This document shows, piece after piece, positions 1 to 8,395 of a stretch of 64,000 bases of DNA (positions are counted from its first letter, which is position 1; every line of letters starts with the position of its first letter). A model generated the notes under the pieces. It saw only the letters and a program-made list of their open reading frames with translations, had not been told where the DNA came from and ran no database searches. The DNA is taken from contig JAAWJJ010000001.1 of NCBI GenBank assembly GCA_022796875.1, positions 62,001 to 126,000 on the forward strand, in the 5' to 3' direction. The translations under genes and the position numbers were made by a program. The DNA comes from Eubacterium sp. GTDB taxonomy: Bacteria; Bacillota; Clostridia; Lachnospirales; Lachnospiraceae.

Positions 1-9
1 GAAACATCA

Positions 10-41
10 GAGATATCTGAAATACTGGAGATATCTGAAAT
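10..41. repeat. Two direct copies of a 14-bp element with an AGATATCT palindrome
   Basis: The 14-mer GAGATATCTGAAAT occurs at 10-23 and again at 28-41, 18 bp apart, each carrying the palindrome AGATATCT. The pair ends just before the AAAGGAG ribosome binding site (about 47-53) of the first gene. It could be a tandem operator or a leader repeat, but the upstream DNA is outside the window so its promoter context cannot be seen. Confidence 0.5.
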
Positions 42-61
42 TTTTGAAAGGAGAATGAGAA

Positions 62-1591
62 ATGAGCAATTTGGATACATACGTCAAAGCGTTATCCCAG
101 GCGGACAGCGCTTTGGAGATTGTAACGGACAAAGACGCCTGCGCAGCTTACGTGAACAAAAATTACAGCAGGATTCCGGCCGATTTGCCGGACGCCATTC
201 TTTATCCGACGTCTTCCGCACAGATCGAACAAATCGTAAAACTGGCAAATGAACATGAAATTTCGCTGGCAGTACGTTCGAGCCAGGGGGAAGAAACGTA
301 TCACGGTTCTTCCGTGCCGGTAAAAGGGAAACGTTGTGTGGCGGTAAATTTGTCGAAGATGACAAAGATCATGCACATCGATACGAAAAATGGAGTGGCG
401 CTGATCGAGCCGGGAGTTACTTATACGCAGTTGACGGAAGCCTTGAAACCGCACGGCTGTTACATAGAGCATCCTCTGATGCCACGTGCGGAAAAATCCG
501 TGATTGCAAGTTTACTGGACCGGGAACCGGTCATGAGCCCAAAACACTGCTGGGATATTCCGGATCCGTTGGCCTGCGTGGAACTTGTGATGGGAAACGG
601 ATGCGTATTCCGCACCGGTTCCGCAGCGGGGCCGGGAACACTGGAAGAAATGCTGAAATCCGGATGTGCGATTAACCAACCGCAGGGGCCGTACTGTCTT
701 GACCTGGCCCGCGTGATCAGCGGTTCTCAGGGAACGCTGGCGATCGTTACCTGGGCGTCGGTGAAAATACGCCCGATCGGCAGCGCCAGCGCGTTATGTT
801 ATGCACAGTCGGAGGACGTGGATGCGCTGACGGCCTTTACTTCTCAGGTTATCCGCCGCAGGCTCGGGGAAAATACGTTTCTTGTGAATAAAAAAGCGTT
901 GGCGCAGATTACAGGCATGGAAGATGCCGTTACAGAAAAGATGCCGGAATGGACATTTGTATCAGACGTCAGGGGAAACCGTTATTTTCCGGAAAGATAT
1001 AAAGACAACCAGATTGCGGATATGAAAGAGATCGCGGAACAATATGGCGTCACGGTTACGGAACGGCTGGACGGGATCGGCAACGATGTGATAGACGGCG
1101 TCATTAATCAGATTTCAAAACCGGGCGGTTACTGGCGGGATCGGTACGGCACGGGAAAGATGGAGCAGTTTTTCCTGTCCACGCTGGACAAAGTGGATTT
1201 TTATACAAAAATTGCAAAAGCGGTAGTAAAAAAATGCGGCCTTGCATCGGAAGAACTTGCCGTTTATATACAGCCTTGCATGATGGGACGGAATTGCCAT
1301 ATAGAATTTTTGATACCTACGTGCAATGGAGCGAGAGCAGCATCTGCTGCAGGAGAAACGGAAACCGCGTCTGATATCGGAAGTTACGATACGGAACAAC
1401 TGGAAAAGATGCTGGGCACTGCCCTACTGGATAATCATGCGTTCTTCAGCCGGCCGTACGGGGCCTTGACAGAAAGCATATACAAAAAGAGTTCTACGCA
1501 GACCCCGTTTATGGCGCATATTAAAAAATTCTTTGATGAGAAGAATATTTTGAATCCTGGGAAACTGGTATACGACGGAGGGAGGAATTAA
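62..1591 (+). CDS. FAD-binding oxidoreductase, PCMH/VAO type (A)
   Basis: This 509-residue protein has an N-terminal PCMH-type FAD-binding domain (about residues 40-225), with the typical GSQGTLAIVTWASVKI stretch that closes the FAD site, followed by a substrate-cap domain and a C-terminal ILNPGKLVYDGG tail typical of the GlcD/VAO superfamily. Members oxidise or reduce hydroxy-acids or phenolic side chains and pass electrons to a partner. The start at 62 has AAAGGAG 8 bases upstream; ATG 55 is out of frame. It is followed after 3 bases by an Fe-S protein gene and then by a second FAD oxidoreductase, a GlcD/GlcF-like arrangement suggesting one electron-transfer complex. No transmembrane segment or signal is seen, so it is probably cytoplasmic. 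The substrate cannot be assigned; glycolate, lactate and phenylpropanoid-like substrates are all possible by family. Confidence 0.85.
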   Translation: MSNLDTYVKALSQADSALEIVTDKDACAAYVNKNYSRIPADLPDAILYPTSSAQIEQIVKLANEHEISLAVRSSQGEETYHGSSVPVKGKRCVAVNLSKMTKIMHIDTKNGVALIEPGVTYTQLTEALKPHGCYIEHPLMPRAEKSVIASLLDREPVMSPKHCWDIPDPLACVELVMGNGCVFRTGSAAGPGTLEEMLKSGCAINQPQGPYCLDLARVISGSQGTLAIVTWASVKIRPIGSASALCYAQSEDVDALTAFTSQVIRRRLGENTFLVNKKALAQITGMEDAVTEKMPEWTFVSDVRGNRYFPERYKDNQIADMKEIAEQYGVTVTERLDGIGNDVIDGVINQISKPGGYWRDRYGTGKMEQFFLSTLDKVDFYTKIAKAVVKKCGLASEELAVYIQPCMMGRNCHIEFLIPTCNGARAASAAGETETASDIGSYDTEQLEKMLGTALLDNHAFFSRPYGALTESIYKKSSTQTPFMAHIKKFFDEKNILNPGKLVYDGGRN

Positions 1592-1594
1592 ATT

Positions 1595-2851
1595 ATGGCA
1601 TTAATGGATTATAAAAAAGACCAGAGTTACTGTAACCGATGCAGCAACTGCAAATTCATACCGTCTTACCGTATTCAGGCCGGAAGTCCGGATACGCTTG
1701 CGATCTGTCCGGCAATCACAAAATACAATTTCCATGCTTACAGCGGGAGCGGAAAACTGGAAATCGGCTATTCGATTAACGACGGCCATTCAGAAATCTG
1801 TGAAACCACACAGGATGTTGCGTATAAATGTACGCTTTGCGGCGCCTGCGATTATCACTGCAAAGTATTCCGCAAAGATATCGACGTTGCGGAAAATATA
1901 GAAGAACTGCGCAAAGAATGTGTGAAAGCGGGATTTGTTTATCCGCAGCATCAGGCGATTGCGGATTCGATCGCAAAAGAAAATAACGGACTGTGCAGAC
2001 CGGCGGCGGAACGCATCGACTGGGCGGACGGACTCGAAGTAAAACGTGTGGACAAAGGAGAAACCGGCAGCATTTATTTTTATGCAGGAGATATGGCCGG
2101 ATATTCCAAAACGCTTTCTGAAAGAACGGCAAAACTTTTGAAACTGCTGCTTTCCAAACGTCTGGATCTTGTGGTTTCCGGAGCGGCGGAACCGACCGCC
2201 GCAGACAAAGCGTTTGACCTCGGATTTATGGAAACCGGGATTTCGGCGGCGAAAAAGCTGGCGGAAGAAGTGAAAAAATCGAAAGCGAAAACGATCGTAA
2301 CTTTAGACGCGCATGCTTATATGGCGTTCCGGTGGCATTATCTCAGAAACGGAATCGACCTGGGCGTGGAAGCGCTGCATATCACGCAGCTTCTGGCACA
2401 GCTGATTTGCGACGGGATGCTTGCGCCGGCGAAAGAAGCAGCCCTGAAAGTCACCTATCATGATCCGTGCAATCTGGGGCGGCGCAGCGAGCCGTTTAAA
2501 GATAACTATTGGGGACAGAACAAACGCCGCCGTCCGATGGAGCTGGTACGTACCGGCGACCTCGGCGTATATCAGGCGCCGCGCGAGATTCTGGCGGCGA
2601 TTCCGGGCGTGGAACTGATCGAAATGAACCACATCAAAGGCTGGGCATACTGCTGCGGAAACGGCGCCGGGGTAGCGGAAGTCAATCTGGATTTGTTGAA
2701 AGATACGAGTAAAGAGCGTGTCAGGGAAGCGTCTAAAACAGGAGCGGACGCATTGGTTACGGCCTGTCCGATGTGCGAATATGCACTTGGAAATGCAGGC
2801 GATATGAAAGTTATCGATATCGTGGATCTGGTTCTGGAATATATGGAGTAG
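1595..2851 (+). CDS. CCG-domain (Fe-S)-binding oxidoreductase subunit
   Basis: The 418-residue protein has two N-terminal cysteine clusters, C13/C16/C19 with C38 and C79/C82/C85/C89, fitting two [4Fe-4S] clusters. Its C-terminal half carries the CCG-type pattern seen in GlcF, GlpC, LutA and HdrB: a Cys in DPCNLGRR, a CysCys in YCCGNGAG and a CPMC motif. It is therefore the likely electron-transfer partner of the two flanking FAD oxidoreductases. It starts 3 bases after the previous stop, with GGAGGGAGG ahead of the ATG, and is followed 12 bases later by the next gene, so the three are co-transcribed. The electron acceptor (quinone, flavodoxin or another flavoprotein) is unknown. Confidence 0.85.
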   Translation: MALMDYKKDQSYCNRCSNCKFIPSYRIQAGSPDTLAICPAITKYNFHAYSGSGKLEIGYSINDGHSEICETTQDVAYKCTLCGACDYHCKVFRKDIDVAENIEELRKECVKAGFVYPQHQAIADSIAKENNGLCRPAAERIDWADGLEVKRVDKGETGSIYFYAGDMAGYSKTLSERTAKLLKLLLSKRLDLVVSGAAEPTAADKAFDLGFMETGISAAKKLAEEVKKSKAKTIVTLDAHAYMAFRWHYLRNGIDLGVEALHITQLLAQLICDGMLAPAKEAALKVTYHDPCNLGRRSEPFKDNYWGQNKRRRPMELVRTGDLGVYQAPREILAAIPGVELIEMNHIKGWAYCCGNGAGVAEVNLDLLKDTSKERVREASKTGADALVTACPMCEYALGNAGDMKVIDIVDLVLEYME

Positions 2852-2863
2852 GAGGGAAAAGAG

Positions 2864-4417
2864 ATGTTAATGAACGAACAGGCTTATAAAGAGATCGAAG
2901 CAATTGTCGGGCCGGAGAATATTACGGCGGATCCGCAGATCTGCGACACGTATTCTCAGTTCAATTTTCACAGGCCGGATCCCGAAATCTGGTGGCAGCG
3001 TCCGGACGCGGTCGTTATGCCGGCGACAACGGAAGAAGTATCTGCGTTTGTGAAAGTCTGCAATAAATATCAGATAAAATACAAGGCGCACTCTACCGGT
3101 TACGGCGCGCACAACGGCGCGACTTCCCCGGATATGGTGCTGGTAGATCTGCGGCGTATGAACCATATTGTGGAGATCGATGAAAAAAATATGGTAGCGA
3201 TTATCGAGCCGTATGCCGTAGGCAGCGCAATCCAGAGCGAGTGCTGGAAAAGAGGATTAAACGTCTGTATCACAACAGCGGGGCCGCAGTCTTCCGTGCT
3301 GGCAAGTATTGCCGCGCATCTGGGCGGTTCCTGCGCCAGCGTATCCATGGGGTATAACGGACGTAATATGATGGCATGCGAATGGGTGGCTCCGGACGGT
3401 GAAATTATCCGCATCGGGTCTTCCGACAGCGACGCCGGCTGGTTTTTCGCAGACGGGCCGGGACCGTCCGCCAAAGCGTTTATCCGCGGGTTTAACGGCT
3501 ACGACGGGGCGCTGGGAATTTTTACAAAAGCGGCTGTAAAGCTGTATCACTGGGCTGGCCCGGACGACTATACGATCCGCAACGACGGGAATTTATACGA
3601 AGCGGACGTGGACGTTCCGGAAAATATGCATTTTTATACGCTGATTACGAAAGACTGGGAAACGACGTGTAACGCTTTTTACAAAATTGCGGAATGTGAG
3701 ATCTGTTATTACATGAATAAGTTTTCGATCGGTATCACCGGCCGCGGATATATGCCGGAATTTTTTGAAAAAGCGGTAAAATACCCTCATTTAAGGGAAA
3801 CGTTGAAAATGGGACGCCATCGTACCGTTATGGTCGTGATCGGCAACAGCGAGCGGGATCTTGCCTATAAGACGGATTGTTTAAAACAGATTGCCAAAGA
3901 AGAAAACGGGATTTTAATTGGCGGCCACGCGGACACGCCATATGCTAAAGTACATTTGTGTTCGTTGTGCCGTGCGGACGGATATGCCTCTTTGTTTAAC
4001 GGACCCGGTTCGTTCCATGTGGCAATGGGCGCGGACGAAGCGTTGGACGTGGTATTTAAGCAGGCGCAGTATGCGCAGGCAATCAAGGAGAAGATGATTG
4101 CGGACGGAGAAACGATAGACGACCTTGGCGACGGCGCGTATGTAGCAATCTGCGGGCAGCAGCCGATCGGACATAACGAGGCGGTCATGATGATCGATAT
4201 GGACGATGAGTCGTCGGCAGGGGCGATGATGAAGTTTTCAATGGAAACGGCGAAAGCGCTTTATGAAAAAGCGCTGGGCGGCATCGGGTTTGCAGCGTTC
4301 GGCGGGCCGGATCAGATTATGATGTTTAACGACAAAGTTTATAAATATTACAGCCATATTCAGCGTATCAAACAGGCGGTCGACCCTGATAATCTGGGCG
4401 CAATGACATTTGTATAA
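2864..4417 (+). CDS. FAD-binding oxidoreductase, PCMH/VAO type (B)
   Basis: A 517-residue PCMH-type flavoprotein related to but clearly diverged from the first gene of the operon. The FAD domain covers roughly residues 35-225 (PDAVVMPATTEEVSAFVKVC, then GYDGALGIFTKAAVKLY) and the C-terminal cap ends in a VDPDNLGAMTFV tail. It starts at an ATG preceded by GGAGGG. Having two FAD subunits around one CCG Fe-S protein resembles the GlcD-GlcE-GlcF layout, although here both flavoproteins are full length. Cysteines concentrated in its second half may be structural. Substrate unknown; the operon also encodes another flavoprotein and a carrier, suggesting import and redox processing of one small organic compound. 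Confidence 0.85.
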   Translation: MLMNEQAYKEIEAIVGPENITADPQICDTYSQFNFHRPDPEIWWQRPDAVVMPATTEEVSAFVKVCNKYQIKYKAHSTGYGAHNGATSPDMVLVDLRRMNHIVEIDEKNMVAIIEPYAVGSAIQSECWKRGLNVCITTAGPQSSVLASIAAHLGGSCASVSMGYNGRNMMACEWVAPDGEIIRIGSSDSDAGWFFADGPGPSAKAFIRGFNGYDGALGIFTKAAVKLYHWAGPDDYTIRNDGNLYEADVDVPENMHFYTLITKDWETTCNAFYKIAECEICYYMNKFSIGITGRGYMPEFFEKAVKYPHLRETLKMGRHRTVMVVIGNSERDLAYKTDCLKQIAKEENGILIGGHADTPYAKVHLCSLCRADGYASLFNGPGSFHVAMGADEALDVVFKQAQYAQAIKEKMIADGETIDDLGDGAYVAICGQQPIGHNEAVMMIDMDDESSAGAMMKFSMETAKALYEKALGGIGFAAFGGPDQIMMFNDKVYKYYSHIQRIKQAVDPDNLGAMTFV

Positions 4418-4500
4418 ATAAAACATATGCAAATCGACGTCAGCAAAAGACATTCATAAAATGGCGTTAGTAAAACGGCGTTTTAAAAAGGGGGAAAATT

Positions 4501-5868
4501 ATGTCAGACAAAAAAGTAATTATCGTAGGCGGCGGCTGCGCGGGCTTAAGCGCGGCATATCATCTGTTGAAAAAAGGCTGGGAGCCGATAGTGTACGAAG
4601 CGCAGGACCGTGTCGGCGGCCGTATGGGAGTATACAGATGGAACGGTTATCTGGTGGACGAATACGCGCAGTTTGTACACCCGAGTTATAAACGGGCAAA
4701 ACAGATGCTGGAAGAAATGGATTTGATGAAAGATTTGCAGGAATTTGATCTGGGCGGCGGCATGAACGTCTGGTTTAACCATCAATGGGTATCCGCATTT
4801 CCGAACCCGGACGATGCGGAAGCGGTAGCGGCGAATAAAGAATGGATTGATTATATGGGCGAGGATAATTTCAACGCGTTTGTCGCGTACTGCGCAAAAT
4901 ACTGCGAGGGAAAATTTTATGAAGGCTCTACAGAATGGATGATGGACTGCGATAAAGACGACGATTCCAACTTCGGGGAATTTGTGAAAGAAAATTTCGG
5001 AGAACGCGTACTGGAGTATTTTGTACAGCCGGTCGTTGCTTCCCTGGGACTGGAATATCCGGAAAAATGCGGCGTGGCCTTCGGCCTGCAGATCGTGTGG
5101 ACCGTTCTGGTCGGCGGCGCGGCAGTATTAAAAGGCGGACTGGGGCGTCTGGCGACCGTGATCGCTGATATGCTGGGCGATAACCTGCATGTCAGTACGC
5201 CGGTCAAAGAGATCGTGATCGAAGAAAGAAAAGTAAAAGGGATACTTTTAGAAACCGGCGAGTTTATCGCCTGTGACAAAGTCGTCTGCGCGACGACGGC
5301 TCCGGTTGCGCTGCAGATTATTCCGAATCTGCCAGATTGTATGAGAAAACCGATTGAGCGCGTCACGCTTTGCAGGACAATTCACTCGACGCTGTTTTTT
5401 GATAAAAAACTGACCGACGGAAAAAAGCCGGTCGGCGGATTGCTGCCAAGGGAACTGGGAGAACCGTTCTGTACGTGCCTGTTCCAGTCTTCCCGGAATC
5501 CGGTGGCATTGCCGGATGATAATTCTGATGCGATGAGCGTCTTTTATTTCGGAGAGGATCAGCTTCCGAAATACTGGGATCTGAGCGAAGAGGAAATTCT
5601 GAAGCATACGTTCCGCGTTGTAAAAAAATACTTTAAAGAACTTCCGGATCATTATATCGGCGGGCATGTGGTAAGAGCGCCGCAGGCGAACTTTACGATG
5701 CAGAACGGATGCCCGACTGCGATTAAGGAAATGAGGGAAAAACATTACCGGGATATTGAGGGACTGTTTTTCTCCGGCGATTATATGTACACTGGTTCCT
5801 ATGAGGGTGCGTTAAACAGCGGACATAACGCAGCCTGCTGCATTAACGGAGAGATGGACCGTATCTGA
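4501..5868 (+). CDS. NAD(P)/FAD-dependent oxidoreductase, amine-oxidase/phytoene-desaturase fold
   Basis: The 455-residue protein opens with the dinucleotide-binding motif VIIVGGGCAGLSAAYHLLKK, then EAQDRVGGRMG, the second FAD-binding signature of the flavin amine oxidase / protoporphyrinogen oxidase / phytoene desaturase superfamily. The C-terminal FFSGDYMYTGSYEGALNSG segment is the matching FAD-closing motif. Members desaturate or oxidise C-C or C-N bonds. The gene follows the FAD oxidoreductase B after an 83-base gap with its own AAGGGGG ribosome site. No carotenoid or heme genes are nearby, so those classical roles are unlikely, and a role in the same catabolic route as its operon partners is inferred. 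Confidence 0.8.
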   Translation: MSDKKVIIVGGGCAGLSAAYHLLKKGWEPIVYEAQDRVGGRMGVYRWNGYLVDEYAQFVHPSYKRAKQMLEEMDLMKDLQEFDLGGGMNVWFNHQWVSAFPNPDDAEAVAANKEWIDYMGEDNFNAFVAYCAKYCEGKFYEGSTEWMMDCDKDDDSNFGEFVKENFGERVLEYFVQPVVASLGLEYPEKCGVAFGLQIVWTVLVGGAAVLKGGLGRLATVIADMLGDNLHVSTPVKEIVIEERKVKGILLETGEFIACDKVVCATTAPVALQIIPNLPDCMRKPIERVTLCRTIHSTLFFDKKLTDGKKPVGGLLPRELGEPFCTCLFQSSRNPVALPDDNSDAMSVFYFGEDQLPKYWDLSEEEILKHTFRVVKKYFKELPDHYIGGHVVRAPQANFTMQNGCPTAIKEMREKHYRDIEGLFFSGDYMYTGSYEGALNSGHNAACCINGEMDRI

Positions 5869-5951
5869 GAAACAAAAAAATTAGGAAACGTCTATTTTTG
5901 CGTTCGTTGTACAGCAGATACGTGAAACAATCAGAAAAGGGAGGATATAAA

Positions 5952-7211
5952 ATGAGTAATGCAAAACAAAAGGTAAGTAACAATTTTGGAGTTCGCGGAT
6001 GGCTGATCATTCTTTTCTTCGGCGTGATGTTGTTCTTAAATTCGTCGTTTACGGCGGACGGTATGAATATTATTATCCCAACTTTATCCGGCAAGCTGGG
6101 ACTGGATGCGGCGCAGATGCTCAGTATCAACGGAATCGGCGGCTGGATCAGCGTAATAGGAGCGTTTGCGCTGTCCGCTCTGGTTCAGAAATTCGGGGCA
6201 AAGAAAGTCATTATTGTTTCTTTGATTATCATGGCTTTGAGCGTGATCGCGCTTGCGTTTATTACAAACATGGCAGGATGGGCGGCCTGCGCCATTTTGA
6301 TTAATGTGTTCGCCAACGGTATCAGTTTCTGTGGCGGTTCTGCCCTGATTGCAAGCTGGTTTCCGACGAAAAAGGGCATGGCGATGGGATGGGCCACGAT
6401 GGGTAATAATATGGCGTCAGCAGTATTTATCCCGATTTTTTCTATTCTGCTTGGGGTCAGCGTAAATATGCCGTTTTACGGATACTTCATCTTTATGGTA
6501 ATCATGCTGGTTTTCGCATTTATTATCATCCGTGACAAACCGGAAGATTTTGGCCTGCTTCCGGATAACGATCCGGCTTCTGTAGAAAAAGTAAAAGCTC
6601 TCGAAGAAGAAATGGCAAATTACAAAAGCCCGTGGACGATCGGAAAAATTTTATCAGACAAGGATATCTGGTGCGCCGGACTTGGATACGGACTGCTCTT
6701 TATGGCAACGGTCGGCATGGTTGCACAGTTTGTAGGCCGTGGTATAGCGGTCGGCTTTTCACAGAATATGGCAACGGGCCTTTTGTCGATTGCAGCAGTG
6801 ATCGGTATTGTGGCCAGCTATATCTGGGGCGTTCTGGATACGAAATTCGGAACGAAAGTGGCGTCGATTATTCTGGCGGTCTGGTTTGCAGTTGCCATCC
6901 TGTTTAACATCCTGCCGGGTCAGGGGACGTTTGTGATTTCCGCAGTCTTTTTAGGATGCGCGCTGGGCGGCAATACCAATTTTTCCACGTCTATGTGCGC
7001 GTCGCTGTTCGGACGGAAAAATTTCCAGCGGGCATTTAACTTTGTATTTCCGGTCAGCTGTATTTTCCGGGCGGCGGCATCCGTCGTACTGGGAGTTGTG
7101 CTCGGAGCGACCGGCGGAAATTATGTGGCCGCTTATATGGTATTCCTGATTGGTTCCGTGATCGCGGCGGTATTGTTCGGATGTATCAATATGACGCCGA
7201 AAGAAGAATAA
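5952..7211 (+). CDS. MFS transporter, oxalate/formate-antiporter (OFA)-like
   Basis: A 419-residue integral membrane protein with about 12 hydrophobic helices and the MFS loop between helices 2 and 3 (KFGAKKVIIVS). The start ATG at 5952 follows GGGAGG; an earlier in-frame start would lack a ribosome site. It is similar in layout to the MFS protein at 25712-27037 and belongs to the family that includes carboxylate carriers. As the last gene of the flavoprotein operon it most likely imports the substrate or exports the product of these enzymes. The specific solute cannot be read from sequence. Confidence 0.85.
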   Translation: MSNAKQKVSNNFGVRGWLIILFFGVMLFLNSSFTADGMNIIIPTLSGKLGLDAAQMLSINGIGGWISVIGAFALSALVQKFGAKKVIIVSLIIMALSVIALAFITNMAGWAACAILINVFANGISFCGGSALIASWFPTKKGMAMGWATMGNNMASAVFIPIFSILLGVSVNMPFYGYFIFMVIMLVFAFIIIRDKPEDFGLLPDNDPASVEKVKALEEEMANYKSPWTIGKILSDKDIWCAGLGYGLLFMATVGMVAQFVGRGIAVGFSQNMATGLLSIAAVIGIVASYIWGVLDTKFGTKVASIILAVWFAVAILFNILPGQGTFVISAVFLGCALGGNTNFSTSMCASLFGRKNFQRAFNFVFPVSCIFRAAASVVLGVVLGATGGNYVAAYMVFLIGSVIAAVLFGCINMTPKEE

Positions 7212-7233
7212 GGTTACTTTTCTGCACATTCCT

Positions 7234-7346
7234 ACTTCTATTAAGTATGGTGGTATAAAAAATATTATTAGAAGTTGGCAGCATCAGAAAACCTGATTTC
7301 ATATGTTTTACGTTTGTGAAAGCCTGCCCTTATGCTGCCAGACTTC
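7234..7346. other. Intergenic stem-loop with two mutually exclusive pairings
   Basis: The 324-base gap after the MFS gene holds a strong hairpin: GAAGT plus TGGCAGCAT (7271-7284) pairs with ATGCTGCCA (7332-7340) plus ACTTC (7342-7346), 14 bp with one bulged base. An upstream ACTTCTA (7234-7240) is complementary to TAGAAGT (7269-7275), which overlaps the first arm, so the two helices compete. There is no U-run directly after the hairpin. It could be a small RNA, an attenuator or a mobile palindromic element. The rest of the gap up to 7535 is AT-rich and probably holds the promoter of the next small gene. Confidence 0.45.
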
Positions 7347-7535
7347 AAAAATATTTAAAGCTGTCCCGTAAGAAAACGACCAGGTTGTCAGTGGCTTCCC
7401 CATCCTTTAAAAATAATAACAGGAGAAAAAGAGTAAAAAAATTTCAGAAAGTATATATAGAAATAAAATAAGAAATATGATATGATAGGCATGACCAAAA
7501 ACTTTCCTATTCGAAATACCAGGAGGTGGGACAAT

Positions 7536-7712
7536 ATGCCGACAAATGAAAAAGAAATTAATTGTTATCTTTTTGATCAATTGACGATTTTGGATGACCT
7601 TCAGGAAGTAGCGGAGAAAGAAAACGCTACTGAAACGTTAAAGCTAATCAGTAAGAAGCGGAAACAGGTGGAAAGGAAGCTGTATCAGCAGCCACCGCTT
7701 ATAAATGAATAA
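7536..7712 (+). CDS. Small hypothetical protein (58 aa), charged and helical
   Basis: A 58-residue soluble protein starting at an ATG with a perfect AGGAGG 9 bases upstream. It is rich in Glu and Lys and predicted helical (LTILDDLQEVAEKENATETL, then a lysine/arginine-rich segment). No family is recognised. It stands alone between an AT-rich promoter region and a good terminator, so it is its own transcription unit. Confidence 0.6.
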   Translation: MPTNEKEINCYLFDQLTILDDLQEVAEKENATETLKLISKKRKQVERKLYQQPPLINE

Positions 7713-7730
7713 GAAATAGTATTTTCAGGG

Positions 7731-7766
7731 AGCGCCGGATGTTTTCGGCGCTTCTTTCTTTTTTTA
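7731..7766 (+). terminator. Rho-independent terminator
   Basis: AGCGCC (7731-7736) pairs with GGCGCT (7747-7752) around a 10-base loop and is followed by a T-rich run. It ends the small gene at 7536-7712. Confidence 0.85.
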
Positions 7767-7874
7767 CAAATCAGCGGGATTTATTTGCCTGATCCGATAT
7801 CTAATATATGTAAGGTAAAGAAAAAGACGTTTTGGCGTCATATTAGAAATCTGTGCGCACAGGAGGAATGCCTT

Positions 7875-8393
7875 ATGCGAAGCGAAGAAACAGAAAACAT
7901 GGTGAAAAAGGCGAGGCAGAAAGATCCCGATGCTTTTACGGAACTGATGCAGTTTTATCTGAAAGATATGTACCGGGTTGCGATTGCCATTCTTTTGAAT
8001 GACGAGGATGCGGCGGATGCGATTCAGGATACGATACTTGTCTGCTGGGAGAAAATAAACACGATAAAAAAACCGCAGTATTTTAAGACCTGGATGACAA
8101 GGATTCTGATCAACCATTGCTATAAAATCAGAAACCGCGCAAAAATGGCCGGAACGCTGGGAGAGTACGAAGAACCGGCGGTTTATGACCAGTATAACCT
8201 TGAGTTAAAAGAAGCGTTGGCTTCGTTGGATGAAAAATACCGCATTGTAATGACGTTGTTTTACAGCGAAGGGTATCGGATCAACGAAATTGCAGAAATG
8301 TTAAATATTCCGAAAAGTACAGTACAGACGCGTCTTCACAGGGGACGGAAAAAACTGGCACGGGACTATTACGAAATCAGGGAAGGAGTTTAG
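7875..8393 (+). CDS. RNA polymerase sigma factor, ECF subfamily (SigW/SigV-like)
   Basis: A 172-residue sigma-70 family protein. Region 2 lies at about residues 20-85 (DPDAFTELMQFYLKDMYRVA, then DAADAIQDTILVCWEKI) and region 4 at about 115-165, with the YSEGYRINEIAEMLNIPKST helix-turn-helix. The start at 7875 has AGGAGG 8 bases upstream; the longer in-frame extension lacks one. Two bases separate its stop from the next gene, which encodes a membrane protein with a cytoplasmic N-terminus, the usual ECF sigma/anti-sigma arrangement. The stimulus is unknown; the two secreted Big_2 proteins just downstream are possible regulon members. Confidence 0.92.
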   Translation: MRSEETENMVKKARQKDPDAFTELMQFYLKDMYRVAIAILLNDEDAADAIQDTILVCWEKINTIKKPQYFKTWMTRILINHCYKIRNRAKMAGTLGEYEEPAVYDQYNLELKEALASLDEKYRIVMTLFYSEGYRINEIAEMLNIPKSTVQTRLHRGRKKLARDYYEIREGV

Positions 8394-8395
8394 GT

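Noticed and set aside
4418..4500. Fifth same-strand 3'-end duplication after FAD oxidoreductase B
   Set aside because: Only a vague resemblance (GACATTTGTATAA against GACATTCATAAAA) was seen, too short to support.
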